64,000 nucleotides of DNA from a bacterium (GCA_028275345.1 JAPWUV010000008.1:149436-213435), one strand, 5' to 3'. Positions 27,051 through 37,071 are shown, counted from the first letter of the stretch. Program-made: numbers and translations. The notes: generated by a model not told the origin, from the letters alone.

Positions 27051-28748
27051 ATGCGCCACAAGTGGACTCTCCTCGACACCCACCCCCCGGAGGAAGTCCG
27101 GCGACTATCCCAAGAGCTCAATATCCCCCCTGTGATCGCCAAGATCCTTCTGAATCGAGGCATCCGAAGCTACGAGGAGGCGAAGACCTTCTTCCGGCCC
27201 GAGCTTTCCTCGCTGCATGATCCTTTCTTGCTCCCGGACATGGACGCCGCCTGCCAGTTGGTGCTGGAGGCGATCCGGAGCAAGAAGCCCGTGCTGGTCT
27301 ATGGCGACTATGATGTGGACGGGATCACCGGAATCGCGCTCCTGTACCGCTTCCTGCTACGCTACGGCGTCCCGGTTTGGTACTATGTCCCGGATCGCTT
27401 CACGGAAGGCTACGGATTGTCAGAAAGAGGGGTTCGGGAGGCGGCAGCCCGGGGCGCCAGCTTGCTGATCACGGTGGACTGCGGTGTGACTGCCGTGGAG
27501 GAGGTGGAGCTGGCTCGCCATCTGGGGATCGACGTGATCGTGACGGATCACCATCAGCCTGGGGACCGTCTTCCTCCAGCCAACGCCGTAGTGGTTCCGA
27601 AGCGCCCCGATTCAGTCTATCCCTGTGCGGAATTGGCTGGGGCAGGCGTGGTTTTCAAGCTGATGCAGGCCGTTGTGGGACGGATGCGCCTGTCGGCCGA
27701 GATCCTTTCCGACGCGCTTGAGCTGGTTGCGGTGGGGACTGCTGCGGACATCGTCCCGCTCATCGGGGAGAATCGGACCCTTGTGAAGATGGGCCTGGAG
27801 CGTCTTCCTCACAGCCGAGTGCCGGGCTTAAGAGCGCTTCTGGAGGTGAGCGGGCTCAAGGCGCGGGAGATTTCCACGAGCCACGTGGTCTTCATCCTGG
27901 CGCCGCGCATCAATGCCGTGGGGCGGATGGGGGACGCTTCCCGCGCCGTGGAGCTTCTCATCACACCCGATGCCCGTCGGGCTCGCGAGATCGCCGTGGT
28001 CCTCGAGTCGGAGAACCGCCAGCGACGCAGTGTCGACGAGGAGACATTCCGGGAAGCGGACGCGCTGGTGGAGGATGAATTCGACCTGGATGTGGACCGG
28101 GTCCTTGTGCTGGCAATGGAGGGCTGGCACCCAGGCGTGATCGGGATCGTTGCCTCGCGGCTTGTCGAGCGCTACTACAGGCCCACCGCGATGATCGCCC
28201 TGGAGAACGGGATCGGGCGGGGTTCGGCGCGAAGCATCCCCGAATTCGACATCTACGCCGCGCTCAGGCAATGTGAGGACCTGCTTCTGCGCTACGGCGG
28301 GCACCGGCATGCGGCGGGGTTCCTCATCGAGGAGGAGAAGATCCCGGCCTTCCGGCAGCGTCTGAACGAAATCGCAGCAAAGCAGCTTTCCGCCTCTGCT
28401 CTGGTGCCTTCGCTGCGCATCGACGCGGAGCTGGATCTGGAGCAGGTCGACGGTCGGTTCTACCGGCTGCTCAAGTTGTTTGAGCCGTTCGGACCCCAGA
28501 ACATGCGCCCCGTCTTCGTGTCGCGAAACCTGCAGCTAGTTGGTGTCCCCACCGTCACGGCTGGCAATCACCTGAGGTTTCAGGTAAGGGGGAAAACGAA
28601 GACCTTCCCAGCCATCGGTTTCGGAATGGGCGACCGCATCGCCGAACTTACCCCGGGAAGGCGGGACCTGGCGTTAGCCTACGTGATCGATGAGGATGAT
28701 TACCAGGGCGTGCGAACGCTGCAACTACGCGTCAAGGACTTGGGATAG
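27051..28748 (+). CDS. recJ: Single-stranded-DNA-specific exonuclease RecJ
   Basis: 5'-3' exonuclease on single-stranded DNA, used in recombination and mismatch/base excision repair. DHH-family motifs are present: VYGDYDVDGITG (motif I), TVDCG (motif II) and VTDHHQPG (motif III). The DHHA1 domain contains GYGGHRHAAGF-like YGGHRHAAGF. The C-terminal OB-like region runs to residue 565. The ATG at 27051 is 60 bases after rnpB and follows GATGAGG. Length is normal for RecJ. Confidence 0.95.
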   Translation: MRHKWTLLDTHPPEEVRRLSQELNIPPVIAKILLNRGIRSYEEAKTFFRPELSSLHDPFLLPDMDAACQLVLEAIRSKKPVLVYGDYDVDGITGIALLYRFLLRYGVPVWYYVPDRFTEGYGLSERGVREAAARGASLLITVDCGVTAVEEVELARHLGIDVIVTDHHQPGDRLPPANAVVVPKRPDSVYPCAELAGAGVVFKLMQAVVGRMRLSAEILSDALELVAVGTAADIVPLIGENRTLVKMGLERLPHSRVPGLRALLEVSGLKAREISTSHVVFILAPRINAVGRMGDASRAVELLITPDARRAREIAVVLESENRQRRSVDEETFREADALVEDEFDLDVDRVLVLAMEGWHPGVIGIVASRLVERYYRPTAMIALENGIGRGSARSIPEFDIYAALRQCEDLLLRYGGHRHAAGFLIEEEKIPAFRQRLNEIAAKQLSASALVPSLRIDAELDLEQVDGRFYRLLKLFEPFGPQNMRPVFVSRNLQLVGVPTVTAGNHLRFQVRGKTKTFPAIGFGMGDRIAELTPGRRDLALAYVIDEDDYQGVRTLQLRVKDLG

Positions 28749-28909
28749 CCGGGTGCCCGGGCATGAAGAAGCGCCTTTCCGAGCGACATGACCCACGGGG
28801 CTGTGGCTCTCGCAGGCGGAGTTGCACCGAATGCGACGCATCGGCGCATTGCCGCAGTGCGGCGCGGAGATGAAGCGAGGGTGGGTGAAGTGAGGGAACG
28901 GGCAGAGAG

Positions 28910-29488
28910 ATGAATTTCGAATCCGGAGCTTCCCAGGAGTTCCCTTTTCCCCCGAAATCAAGAAGGGCGGCCAGGGAGCTGGCGCTCCAGGTCCTTTACG
29001 CGCTTGAGTTTCGCCCGGAAGAGGACCCGGTTCGCATGTATCACGACGTCGTCTTTGAATTCGCGCGGGAAGATGCGGATAGCCCCTTCGCAAGGGAGCT
29101 CGTGCTGAAGACCTTTCAACACCGTGGAGAGCTGGACAGTCTCATCGAGACGAAGAGCGCCAATTGGGACCTCGAGCGCATGGCGGTGGTGGATCGCCTG
29201 ATCCTGCGGATGGCCCTGTGCGAGTTTCTCTATTTCCCTGACATTCCCCCCAAGGTTTCCATCGATGAGGCGATCGAGATCGCCAAACGCTTCAGTACCG
29301 AGAAGAGTGGCAAGTTTGTCAATGGCATCCTCGATTCCCTTTTCGTGGATCTGCGAAATTCGGGACGAATCTTCAAGAGCGGACGCGGATTGATCGAGAA
29401 GTCCATTGAGGAGCTCAAGGAAGGGGGCCAGAGCCATTTGCCGGAGGAAGGAGGGTCTGCGGGGGCTTCCGACGAGCCGGAAATGTGA
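28910..29488 (+). CDS. nusB: Transcription antitermination protein NusB
   Basis: All-helical RNA-binding factor that, with NusE (S10), binds boxA of rRNA operons to promote antitermination. Signature segments: SRRAARELALQVLYALEF near the N-terminus, MAVVDRLILRMALCEFLYF in the middle and VSIDEAIEIAKRFSTEKSG then FVNGILDSL at the end. A C-terminal extension of about 40 charged residues (GGQSHLPEEGG...) is unusual. The ATG at 28910 follows GGGCAGAGAG. The 160-base gap after recJ shows no feature. Confidence 0.93.
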   Translation: MNFESGASQEFPFPPKSRRAARELALQVLYALEFRPEEDPVRMYHDVVFEFAREDADSPFARELVLKTFQHRGELDSLIETKSANWDLERMAVVDRLILRMALCEFLYFPDIPPKVSIDEAIEIAKRFSTEKSGKFVNGILDSLFVDLRNSGRIFKSGRGLIEKSIEELKEGGQSHLPEEGGSAGASDEPEM

Positions 29489-29656
29489 TGGTCCCCGTTG
29501 GCGGGGGATGTCGAGAGTCTGATCTCAGGACGCAGGAGCTTTTCCGGGGAGGAACGGAGGAAGGAGCCGCAGGGTTAAACCTGCGAATCGTGAGGTGGGG
29601 CTGCGCTTACGGCGGATGCCAAGTGGTTGCAAGGGAGCGAGTGAGGACTGGGAGAA

Positions 29657-32600
29657 ATGGCGAATATCTTCGCGAAAATCTTCGGTACGAAGCACGAGCG
29701 GGACATCAAGAAGATCATGCCGATCGTCCGGCAGATCAACGAACTGTATGAGTCCTTCCACAGCCTGACGGACGAACAGCTTCGCGCGAAGACGCTGGAG
29801 TTCAAGGACCGGATTCGCCAACGGGTGGAGCCGATCCAGCGGCGGATTGCGGAGCTCGAGGAGCTGCTGCGCGCCGACGTGATCTCGGGGGACGGCCGGG
29901 AGGCTGTGGTCCCGGAGCGTATCCGCGAGGAAATTGCGCAGCTGGAGGACGAGGAATTCCGCGTCACCCAGCAGGTACTGGACGAGATTCTCCCCGAAGC
30001 CTACGCCGCCGTCAAGGAGACCTGCCGTCGCCTGGTTGGGCAGCGCTGGAAAGTGACGGGGCACGAGATCGAGTGGGACATGATCCCCTTTGACGTGCAG
30101 CTCATCGGGGCCGTGGTTTTGCACCAGGGGAAGATCGCTGAAATGGCCACGGGAGAAGGGAAGACGCTCGTGGCCACCATGCCGCTTTACCTGAACGCCC
30201 TGCCCGGCAAGGGTGTGCATCTCGTGACGGTGAACGATTACCTGGCGCAGCGCGACGCAGAGTGGATGGGCAAGATCTACGAGTTCCTCGGACTGAGCGT
30301 AGCCTACATCACCAACGACATGACCCCGCCGCAGCGGAAGAAGGCGTACCAGGCGGACATCACCTACGGCACCAACAACGAATTCGGGTTCGATTACCTC
30401 CGCGACAATATGGCCATTCGACTCGAAGACCAGGTTCAGCGTGGCCACTACTACGCCATCATCGACGAGGTGGACTCGGTACTCATCGACGAAGCCCGTA
30501 CGCCGCTGATCATCTCCGGACCGGTGGAGCACTCGTTCCACCGCTTCACCGAGATGAAGCCGCTGGTGGAGTCGCTGGTGCGCAAACAGACCCACCTCGT
30601 GAACTCCATTGTGGCTGAGGCTGAGCGGCTCCTTGAGGAGGGGAAAGAGTACGAGGCGGGCATTCGCCTGCTCCAGGCACTGCGCGGCGCTCCGAAGAAC
30701 AAACGCTTGATGAAGCTCCTGCTGGAGCCCGGGATCAAGAAGCTCATCAATCACGTGGAGAACGATTTCCTCCGCGACAAGCGGATGCACGAGATCGACG
30801 AGGAGCTGTACTTCGTCATCGACGAGCGCAGCCACACCATTGATCTGACCGAAAAAGGCCGGGAGGAGCTGTCGCCCTCGGATCCCGAGCTCTTCGTGAT
30901 CCCGGATCTCGGGACCGAGCTCGCCAAGATCGCCGACGACGAGACGCTCAGTCCGGAGGAGAAGATACGGAAGCGAGAGGAGATCGAGCAGCTCCATGCC
31001 GAGCGGAGCGAACGGGTTCACAACATCTCCCAGCTGCTGCGGGCCTATTCTCTTTTCGAACGGGACGTCGATTACATCGTGACCGAAGACGGCCGGGTGG
31101 TGATCGTCGACGAGTTCACCGGCCGGTTGATGCCAGGGAGGCGCTACTCCGACGGTCTCCATCAGGCTCTGGAGGCCAAAGAAGGGGTGAAGATCGAGCG
31201 AGAAACTCAGACGCTGGCGACGATCACGCTGCAGAACTACTTCCGCAAGTACCGAAAGTTGGCCGGCATGACGGGGACGGCAGCCACCGAGGCGCACGAG
31301 TTCTGGGAGATCTACAAACTGGACGTGGTGGTGATCCCCACAAACAAGCCGGTGCGGCGTATCGACTACGATGACGTGGTTTACCGCACGAAGCGGGAGA
31401 AGTATAACGCGATCATCCAAGAGATCGAAGAGCTGTACAAACAGAAACGGCCGGTGCTTGTGGGCACAACCTCGGTGGAAGTGTCGGAAACTCTGAGCCG
31501 GATGCTGCGCCGGCGGGGGATCCCGCACAACGTCCTGAACGCCAAGTACCACCAGAAGGAAGCGGAGATCGTAGCCCGTGCGGGGCAGCCTGGTGCCGTC
31601 ACGATCGCCACCAACATGGCCGGGCGCGGGACGGACATCAAGCTGGGTCCCGGGGTGGTGAAGCATCCGAATTGCGCGCTGGTGAAGCCCGAGCCGGGGA
31701 TGGAGCCGTGTCCGTACCTGCACGAATACAACTGTTACGAGGATGTGCCGTGCGGGCTGAGGATCATCGGCACCGAGCGGCATGAGGCGCGGCGCATTGA
31801 CCTCCAGCTCCGAGGCCGTGCGGGACGCCAAGGCGATCCCGGCTCTTCCCGTTTCTACCTTTCCCTGGAAGACGACCTGATGCGGCTGTTCGGCTCCGAT
31901 CGGATCGCTGCGATCATGGATCGGCTCGGGGTGCAGGAAGGCGAGGTCATTACGCATCGCATGGTGAGCAAGTCCATCGAGCGTGCGCAGAAACGGGTGG
32001 AGTTGCAGAACTTCGAGATTCGGAAGCACTTGCTCGAGTACGATGACGTGATGAACCGGCAGCGCGAAGTCATCTACGCGATGCGGAATCAGGCGCTGCG
32101 GGGCGAGAACCTGCGCCAGGACATCATGGATCGGATCGAACAATTCGCCGACGACCTGGTGGCAAAGTATACATCCAACAGCAAGTATCCGGACGACTGG
32201 AACTGGGAAGGCCTGGAGCGGGATTTCATGCGGACTGTCCGCAGACCGCTCGTCATTCCCGAACAAGAACGCGAGACGATGAAACCGGAGGATCTGTTCG
32301 CGAAGGTCCGCGATCAGGCGGTGCAGGCCTACGTGGAGAAAGAGAAGGCGGTGGGCGAGCCAGCGATGCGCCAGCTAGAGCGCCTGGCCACCTTGTACGT
32401 GATCGACGACCGGTGGCGGGATCACCTGTACGCGATGGATCAGCTCAAAGAGGGAATTGGCCTTCGCGCGTACGGCCAGAAGGATCCTCTGATCGAGTAC
32501 AAGAGCGAGAGCTTCAACATGTTCCAGGAGCTGCTGGAGGATATCAATCGCTCCGTCCTCGAATTGATCTTCAAGGCGCAAGTCACGGTGGAAGCGCCGA

Positions 32601-32842
32601 TGCCGGTCCGTCGCAGGCGCCCTGTGCCGGAGCAGCTGCAAGCGGTGCATGCGCCTGCGGTTGGGATGGGGCTTGCGGCTGGGGCTCCACCCTCGGAGGC
32701 GGCCCAGGTTAGCGCATCCCAGGCCGGTGCTGGGCAGATCAAGCGGCAGCCCATCAAGCTGGGTCAAAAGATCGGCCGCAATGATCCTTGCTGGTGCGGT
32801 AGCGGGAAAAAGTATAAGCATTGCCACGGCCGCCTGGAATAG
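29657..32842 (+). CDS. secA: Preprotein translocase ATPase SecA
   Basis: Motor that drives unfolded preproteins through SecYEG. Walker A is MATGEGKT (Lys169), DEAD-type motif IIDEVDSVLIDEARTP, and the helicase motif VTIATNMAGRGTDI. The C-terminus has the SEC-C zinc motif DPCWCGSGKKYKHCHG. At 1061 residues it is longer than E. coli SecA (901). The extra length includes a segment around residues 300-440 containing LQALRGAPKNKRLMKLL, of the type seen in Bacteroidetes/FCB SecA. The start at 29657 has GAGTGAGGACTGGGAGAA before it. The antisense strand also reads open for 913 codons, an artefact of codon bias. Confidence 0.97.
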   Translation: MANIFAKIFGTKHERDIKKIMPIVRQINELYESFHSLTDEQLRAKTLEFKDRIRQRVEPIQRRIAELEELLRADVISGDGREAVVPERIREEIAQLEDEEFRVTQQVLDEILPEAYAAVKETCRRLVGQRWKVTGHEIEWDMIPFDVQLIGAVVLHQGKIAEMATGEGKTLVATMPLYLNALPGKGVHLVTVNDYLAQRDAEWMGKIYEFLGLSVAYITNDMTPPQRKKAYQADITYGTNNEFGFDYLRDNMAIRLEDQVQRGHYYAIIDEVDSVLIDEARTPLIISGPVEHSFHRFTEMKPLVESLVRKQTHLVNSIVAEAERLLEEGKEYEAGIRLLQALRGAPKNKRLMKLLLEPGIKKLINHVENDFLRDKRMHEIDEELYFVIDERSHTIDLTEKGREELSPSDPELFVIPDLGTELAKIADDETLSPEEKIRKREEIEQLHAERSERVHNISQLLRAYSLFERDVDYIVTEDGRVVIVDEFTGRLMPGRRYSDGLHQALEAKEGVKIERETQTLATITLQNYFRKYRKLAGMTGTAATEAHEFWEIYKLDVVVIPTNKPVRRIDYDDVVYRTKREKYNAIIQEIEELYKQKRPVLVGTTSVEVSETLSRMLRRRGIPHNVLNAKYHQKEAEIVARAGQPGAVTIATNMAGRGTDIKLGPGVVKHPNCALVKPEPGMEPCPYLHEYNCYEDVPCGLRIIGTERHEARRIDLQLRGRAGRQGDPGSSRFYLSLEDDLMRLFGSDRIAAIMDRLGVQEGEVITHRMVSKSIERAQKRVELQNFEIRKHLLEYDDVMNRQREVIYAMRNQALRGENLRQDIMDRIEQFADDLVAKYTSNSKYPDDWNWEGLERDFMRTVRRPLVIPEQERETMKPEDLFAKVRDQAVQAYVEKEKAVGEPAMRQLERLATLYVIDDRWRDHLYAMDQLKEGIGLRAYGQKDPLIEYKSESFNMFQELLEDINRSVLELIFKAQVTVEAPMPVRRRRPVPEQLQAVHAPAVGMGLAAGAPPSEAAQVSASQAGAGQIKRQPIKLGQKIGRNDPCWCGSGKKYKHCHGRLE

Positions 32843-33132
32843 GGGGCCATTCAGGCTTCGTTCCGGGGGTATGGCATTGGAAGCGGGGTTGGCGCTTTTC
32901 GGGTGATCGGGGGCTTCCACCACGGGCCGACGGAACCCCGCCGCGGGGTTCAGAAGTTGACGACGCTGCCGATACACTGGATGAATCTCCAGGCCGATTT
33001 CCGGCGGTGGAAGTTCTTCAGAAGGGCGCATCTGCGCGTAGAAAAATACTGAAAACATCTGGCAGGCTGCCGACCCGAATGAGAAGCGATGCTTCAAGGG
33101 GAGCCAAGGCTGTGAAATGTTGATAAAAACCC
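32843..33132. other. Intergenic region after secA, one hairpin, no gene seen
   Basis: About 290 bases. A perfect 8-bp hairpin GAACCCCG/CGGGGTTC (32933-32940 with 32944-32951) lies 90 bases after secA, but lacks a U-tract, so it is at best a weak terminator or an mRNA end structure. The rest shows no open frame with a ribosome-binding site. The right end becomes AT-rich just before the promoter at 33133. Confidence 0.5.
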
Positions 33133-33160
33133 TTGATTTTACTGGACTGCTTCCTATATT
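33133..33160 (+). promoter_or_regulatory. Predicted promoter TTGATT-N16-TATATT of the smg-like gene
   Basis: TTGATT at 33133-33138 and TATATT at 33155-33160, followed by CGGGGC. Transcription should start near 33167, about 46 bases before ATG 33213. Confidence 0.7.
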
Positions 33161-33212
33161 CGGGGCGTCGTTGTGGGGGAATAAGAGCAGGTCAGGCCTG
33201 GAGGGAGAGAAA

Positions 33213-33680
33213 ATGAACGAGCGCGTCATCGAGATTCTGGTCTACATCATGTCGGAGATTCGGAATCGACGGACCGGAATTGGACGGCTGGAGGCGCTCT
33301 CGCAGGACCTGCTGGAACAGGGATACAGTGAAAGCGAGATCAGCTCGGCGTTTGCCTGGCTTTTCGAGCGGATGGACCAGGACCTGGAACGGCTGGACGA
33401 GGAGTTTGGACCCACAGGCCATCCCACCTTCCGAATCCTCCACGAGGCGGAACGCGCCGTGATCCAACCGGAGGCCTACGGCTATCTCCTGCAGCTTCAC
33501 GACCTGGGGATCATCGACGAGGCGGAGATGGAGGCGGCCATCGACCGCGCCATGCTGCTCGGCACCAACACGGTGGACGTGGACACGATGCGTTCGATCG
33601 TGGCTTCCATCCTGTTCAACAGCGACTTCCCCTTCGGGAGCTCTTCCTTGTTCTTCGAGGGGAACACCACCATCCACTGA
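33213..33680 (+). CDS. Smg-like protein (DUF494)
   Basis: 155-residue acidic helical protein matching the Smg/DUF494 family, whose function is poorly defined. In Proteobacteria the smg gene often lies beside topA and dprA; here topA follows 95 bases later. Matching segments: NERVIEILVYIMSEI at the start and GYLLQLHDLGIIDEAEMEAAIDRAM near the end. ATG 33213 follows GGAGGGAGAG; an upstream in-frame start at 33117 is excluded by the predicted promoter between them. Confidence 0.85.
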   Translation: MNERVIEILVYIMSEIRNRRTGIGRLEALSQDLLEQGYSESEISSAFAWLFERMDQDLERLDEEFGPTGHPTFRILHEAERAVIQPEAYGYLLQLHDLGIIDEAEMEAAIDRAMLLGTNTVDVDTMRSIVASILFNSDFPFGSSSLFFEGNTTIH

Positions 33681-33775
33681 GGCATTACAGCTTGTAGCGA
33701 AAACCGGGCAGAAACGGCGATTCGACGGTTCGGCAGCGCACGGAATCGGACGGGAAGACCTGCGACGAGGAGAGG

Positions 33776-36049
33776 ATGAAGAAAGCGCTCGTCATCGTGG
33801 AGTCCGTCGCAAAGACGAAGACCATCAACAAGTTTCTGGGGGATCGCTTCCGCGTGATGTATTCCATGGGCCACGTGATGGACCTACCGCAGCGGAAGCT
33901 GGGGGTGGACATCGAAAACGGCTTCGAGCCCCGCTTCATCAAGATCCGCAAGAAGGAAGACATCGTCAAGAAGCTGCAGCAGGCGGCGGCGGAATCCGAC
34001 GTCGTGTATGTCGCCACCGACCCGGACCGCGAAGGGGAGGCCATTGCCTGGCACCTGGCGCAACTCCTGAAGCGATCCAATCCGAACATCAAGCGCATCC
34101 TGTTCAATGAGATCACCGAGAGCGCCGTCAAACGGGCCATCGAAAACCCCCTCGAGATTGATCAGGACAAGGTGGAGGCCCAGAAGGCGCGGCGGGTATT
34201 GGACCGGCTAGTCGGCTACCAAGTGAGCCCCATTCTGTGGACGACCCTGTATCGGGGACTGAGCGCGGGCCGGGTGCAGACGGTGGCTCTGCGGCTTATC
34301 TGCGAGCGCGAAGAACAGATCGAGAAGTTCGTGCCGCAGGAGTACTGGACCATCACGGCCGAACTTCGGGATTCCGAGGGGGAGAAGTTCCGTAGTCGCC
34401 TCATCCGGATCGACGGCAAGAAGTGCGAAATCACCAACGGGATCCGCGCCCAGGCCATCGTCGACGATCTCAAGCGACAAATCTTCACCGTCACACACAT
34501 CGAGCACAAGGAGGTGTCACGGAATCCCTCTCCGCCCTTCACCACGAGCACGATGCAGCAGGAGGCGTCGAAACGTCTGGGCTTCACGACGAAGCGCACG
34601 ATGACCGTGGCGCAGCAACTCTACGAAGGCGTGGAGCTGGGCGAGGAGGGCAGCGTGGGCTTGATCACCTACATGCGTACAGACTCCACCCGTATCGCCG
34701 AAGAGGCCCTCTCTGCGGTTCGAGAATACATCGCCTCGGCCTACGGCACGGACTACCTGCCCCGAGAGCCGAGGCGTTTCAAGGCGAAAGCCAACGCTCA
34801 GGACGCTCACGAGGCCATCCGCCCTACGTCGATGGCGCGCGAGCCGAAGAAGATCAAGAAGTACCTGACGCCCGATCAGTACAAGCTGTACGAGCTGATC
34901 TGGAATCGCTTTGTGGCGTCGCAGATGGCCCCCGCCAGGTTCGAGCGGGTGACTATCGACATTGAGGCAGGTACCGCACCGCACTACCTTTTCCGCACTA
35001 CCGGTTCGTTCGTGATTTTCCGTGGATACCTGCAGGTCTGGGAAGACGTGAAAGAACCCGAGATGGAGGAGGGGGAGGAACCGGAGGAGATGGCAGTGCC
35101 CCGGAAGATCCGGGAGGGGGAGGTGCTCCGCCTGGTGGACCTCATTCCGGAGCAGCATTTCACCAAGCCACCGGCTCGCTATTCCGAGAGCAGCTTGGTG
35201 AAGGAGCTGGATGCCCTGGGAATTGGCAGGCCGTCTACGTACGCTCTGATCATTAGCACCTTGCTCGATCGCCGCTACGTGGAGCGCTCGGGGCGCCAGC
35301 TCGTTCCGACACAACTTGGCAGGCTAGTGAACGGAATCCTCGTGGAGCACTTCCCAGACATCTTCAACGTGGGCTTCACCGCGCAGATGGAAGAACAGCT
35401 GGACAAGATCGAATCGGGGCAGAAGGACTTCCTCTCGGTGGTCAAGGCCTTCTACGGTCCGTTCAGTCAGGCTTTACATCGGATGCAAAATCAGGCGGAG
35501 GCATTGCGCGAGTCTCTGACCGAGCAGACCAACGAGAAATGCCCGGTGTGCGGTGGTCGGTTGATCATCAAATGGGGGCGCCTTGGGCGTTTCTACGCCT
35601 GCGAGCGGTATCCAGAGGAGTGCAGCTTCACGAAATCCGCGGACGGCGATGTCGTGGACAATGGGGAGGTGTGCGACGTCTGCGGCAGGCCGATGATCGT
35701 AAAGGTAGGTCGCTTCGGACGGTTCCTGGCCTGTTCTGGCTACCCGGAGTGCAAGAACACGAAGCCGTATTCCATTGGGGTCCCGTGCCCGCGGCCGGAT
35801 TGCGATGGGAAGCTTGTGGAGAGGCGGTCGCGGCGCGGCCGGATCTTCTACGGTTGCAGCAACTACCCAAAGTGCACCTTCACGAGCTGGTATAAGCCGG
35901 TCTCGATCGAATGTCCTGCGTGCGGGAATCCGTATCTGGAAGAGCGGACTTCTCAGCAGCGGGGTGTGTACTACGTGTGTCCTGCTTGCAAGCAGGAGTT
36001 TGATGCGGAAACGGTCCAGCTGGACGAAGCTGTTGGTTTCAGTTCCTGA
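33776..36049 (+). CDS. topA: DNA topoisomerase I
   Basis: Type IA topoisomerase that relaxes negative supercoils. The Toprim domain begins KKALVIVESVAKTKTI with DPDREGEAIAWHL as its acidic motif. The active-site tyrosine is Tyr299 in GLITYMRTDSTRI. The C-terminus carries several four-cysteine zinc knuckles: CPVCGGR/CERYPEEC, CDVCGRP/CSGYPEC, CPRPDC/CSNYPKC and CPACGNP/CPACK. Length 757. The ATG at 33776 follows GAGGAGAGG. Its last 47 bases overlap the recombinase gene. Confidence 0.96.
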   Translation: MKKALVIVESVAKTKTINKFLGDRFRVMYSMGHVMDLPQRKLGVDIENGFEPRFIKIRKKEDIVKKLQQAAAESDVVYVATDPDREGEAIAWHLAQLLKRSNPNIKRILFNEITESAVKRAIENPLEIDQDKVEAQKARRVLDRLVGYQVSPILWTTLYRGLSAGRVQTVALRLICEREEQIEKFVPQEYWTITAELRDSEGEKFRSRLIRIDGKKCEITNGIRAQAIVDDLKRQIFTVTHIEHKEVSRNPSPPFTTSTMQQEASKRLGFTTKRTMTVAQQLYEGVELGEEGSVGLITYMRTDSTRIAEEALSAVREYIASAYGTDYLPREPRRFKAKANAQDAHEAIRPTSMAREPKKIKKYLTPDQYKLYELIWNRFVASQMAPARFERVTIDIEAGTAPHYLFRTTGSFVIFRGYLQVWEDVKEPEMEEGEEPEEMAVPRKIREGEVLRLVDLIPEQHFTKPPARYSESSLVKELDALGIGRPSTYALIISTLLDRRYVERSGRQLVPTQLGRLVNGILVEHFPDIFNVGFTAQMEEQLDKIESGQKDFLSVVKAFYGPFSQALHRMQNQAEALRESLTEQTNEKCPVCGGRLIIKWGRLGRFYACERYPEECSFTKSADGDVVDNGEVCDVCGRPMIVKVGRFGRFLACSGYPECKNTKPYSIGVPCPRPDCDGKLVERRSRRGRIFYGCSNYPKCTFTSWYKPVSIECPACGNPYLEERTSQQRGVYYVCPACKQEFDAETVQLDEAVGFSS

Positions 36050-36965
36050 ACTGTCGCGATGGCGCGAGCAGTTCCTGCAAAGTCTGCAGTTCGAGAGGAA
36101 CTACTCGCCCCACACGCTGCGAGCCTACGACACGGATTTGCGGCAGTTCGAAAGGTACTGGGCGGAAAAGGGGCCTGGTAGGCGGTGGGAACTGTCCCGC
36201 CAGGCGTTCCGGACCTACTTCGGGACGCTGGCGCGCGAGGGGCTGGACAGTCGATCCGTCGCCCGAAAAATGGCTTGCCTGCGATCCTTTTTCCGATTCG
36301 TTGTGTCGCGGGGAGGGGTGGATTTCAACCCTCTCTCGGCCCTGCCACTGCCGAAATCCAGCAAGAAGCTTCCGCGTCACCTCAGCCTTGAGACCGTCCT
36401 TGCCGCCCTCTCGCTGCCCGACAAGAGTACGGCGACTGGCGTGCGGGATAGCGCGATCCTTGAGCTATTCTACGGGACGGGGATCCGCCTCTCGGAGCTG
36501 GCCGAGCTTCGTCTGGAAAATGTGGACCTGCGGCAAGGGCAACTTCGCGTCCTTGGAAAAGGCGGGAAGGAACGGATCGTGCCCATGGGCAAAGCGGCTG
36601 CCCGTGCCCTGTCCGACTACCTCACCGTTCGGTCAGCCTTAGCCCAAATGGCTTCGGGTGTATCCTCCCACGTTTTTCTCGGGCGGCGGGGCCGGCCGCT
36701 ATCCAGACGTACCATTCAGCGAATTGTGCGCAAGTATCTTTCTCAGGTGGACGATAGCGGGGCGTGGTTCCCGCATGCACTTCGTCACTCCTTCGCCACG
36801 CACTTGCTGGACGAGGGAGCGGACCTCCTGGCTGTGAAGGAGTTGCTCGGACACAGTAGCCTTTCCACCACGCAGATCTACACCCACGTTTCCACGGAAA
36901 GGCTGAAGCAAGTGTATCGACAAGCGCATCCGAGATCGCGGAGGGTGAATCGAAAGGCCGGCTAG
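36003..36965 (+). CDS. Tyrosine recombinase, XerC/XerD type
   Basis: Site-specific recombinase that likely resolves chromosome dimers at dif. The catalytic set is complete: Arg162 in TGIRLSEL, Lys in GKGGKERIV, HALRHSFATHLL, LGHSS and the nucleophilic Tyr in TTQIYTHV. The N-terminal SAM-like domain starts at QFLQSLQFERNYSPHTLRAY. ATG 36003 gives 320 residues and overlaps topA by 47 bases; a TTG at 36033 would give 310 residues, closer to Xer length. Whether XerC or XerD cannot be told. The position next to topA and hpf fits a housekeeping Xer rather than an integrase. Confidence 0.9.
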   Translation: MRKRSSWTKLLVSVPELSRWREQFLQSLQFERNYSPHTLRAYDTDLRQFERYWAEKGPGRRWELSRQAFRTYFGTLAREGLDSRSVARKMACLRSFFRFVVSRGGVDFNPLSALPLPKSSKKLPRHLSLETVLAALSLPDKSTATGVRDSAILELFYGTGIRLSELAELRLENVDLRQGQLRVLGKGGKERIVPMGKAAARALSDYLTVRSALAQMASGVSSHVFLGRRGRPLSRRTIQRIVRKYLSQVDDSGAWFPHALRHSFATHLLDEGADLLAVKELLGHSSLSTTQIYTHVSTERLKQVYRQAHPRSRRVNRKAG

Positions 36966-37071
36966 CCGGTGGGCAAAAGGAGGTGGTGACGAGAAGGTCT
37001 TGGTGGTCCCAGGAAGCGGATGTCCCGGTTTTCACGACATCCACCGAAAATGGATCAGGAGGAGGACGGCT

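Noticed and set aside
36003-36965. Phage integrase or integron
   Set aside because: No attachment site repeats, tRNA insertion or phage genes. Neighbours are topA and hpf.
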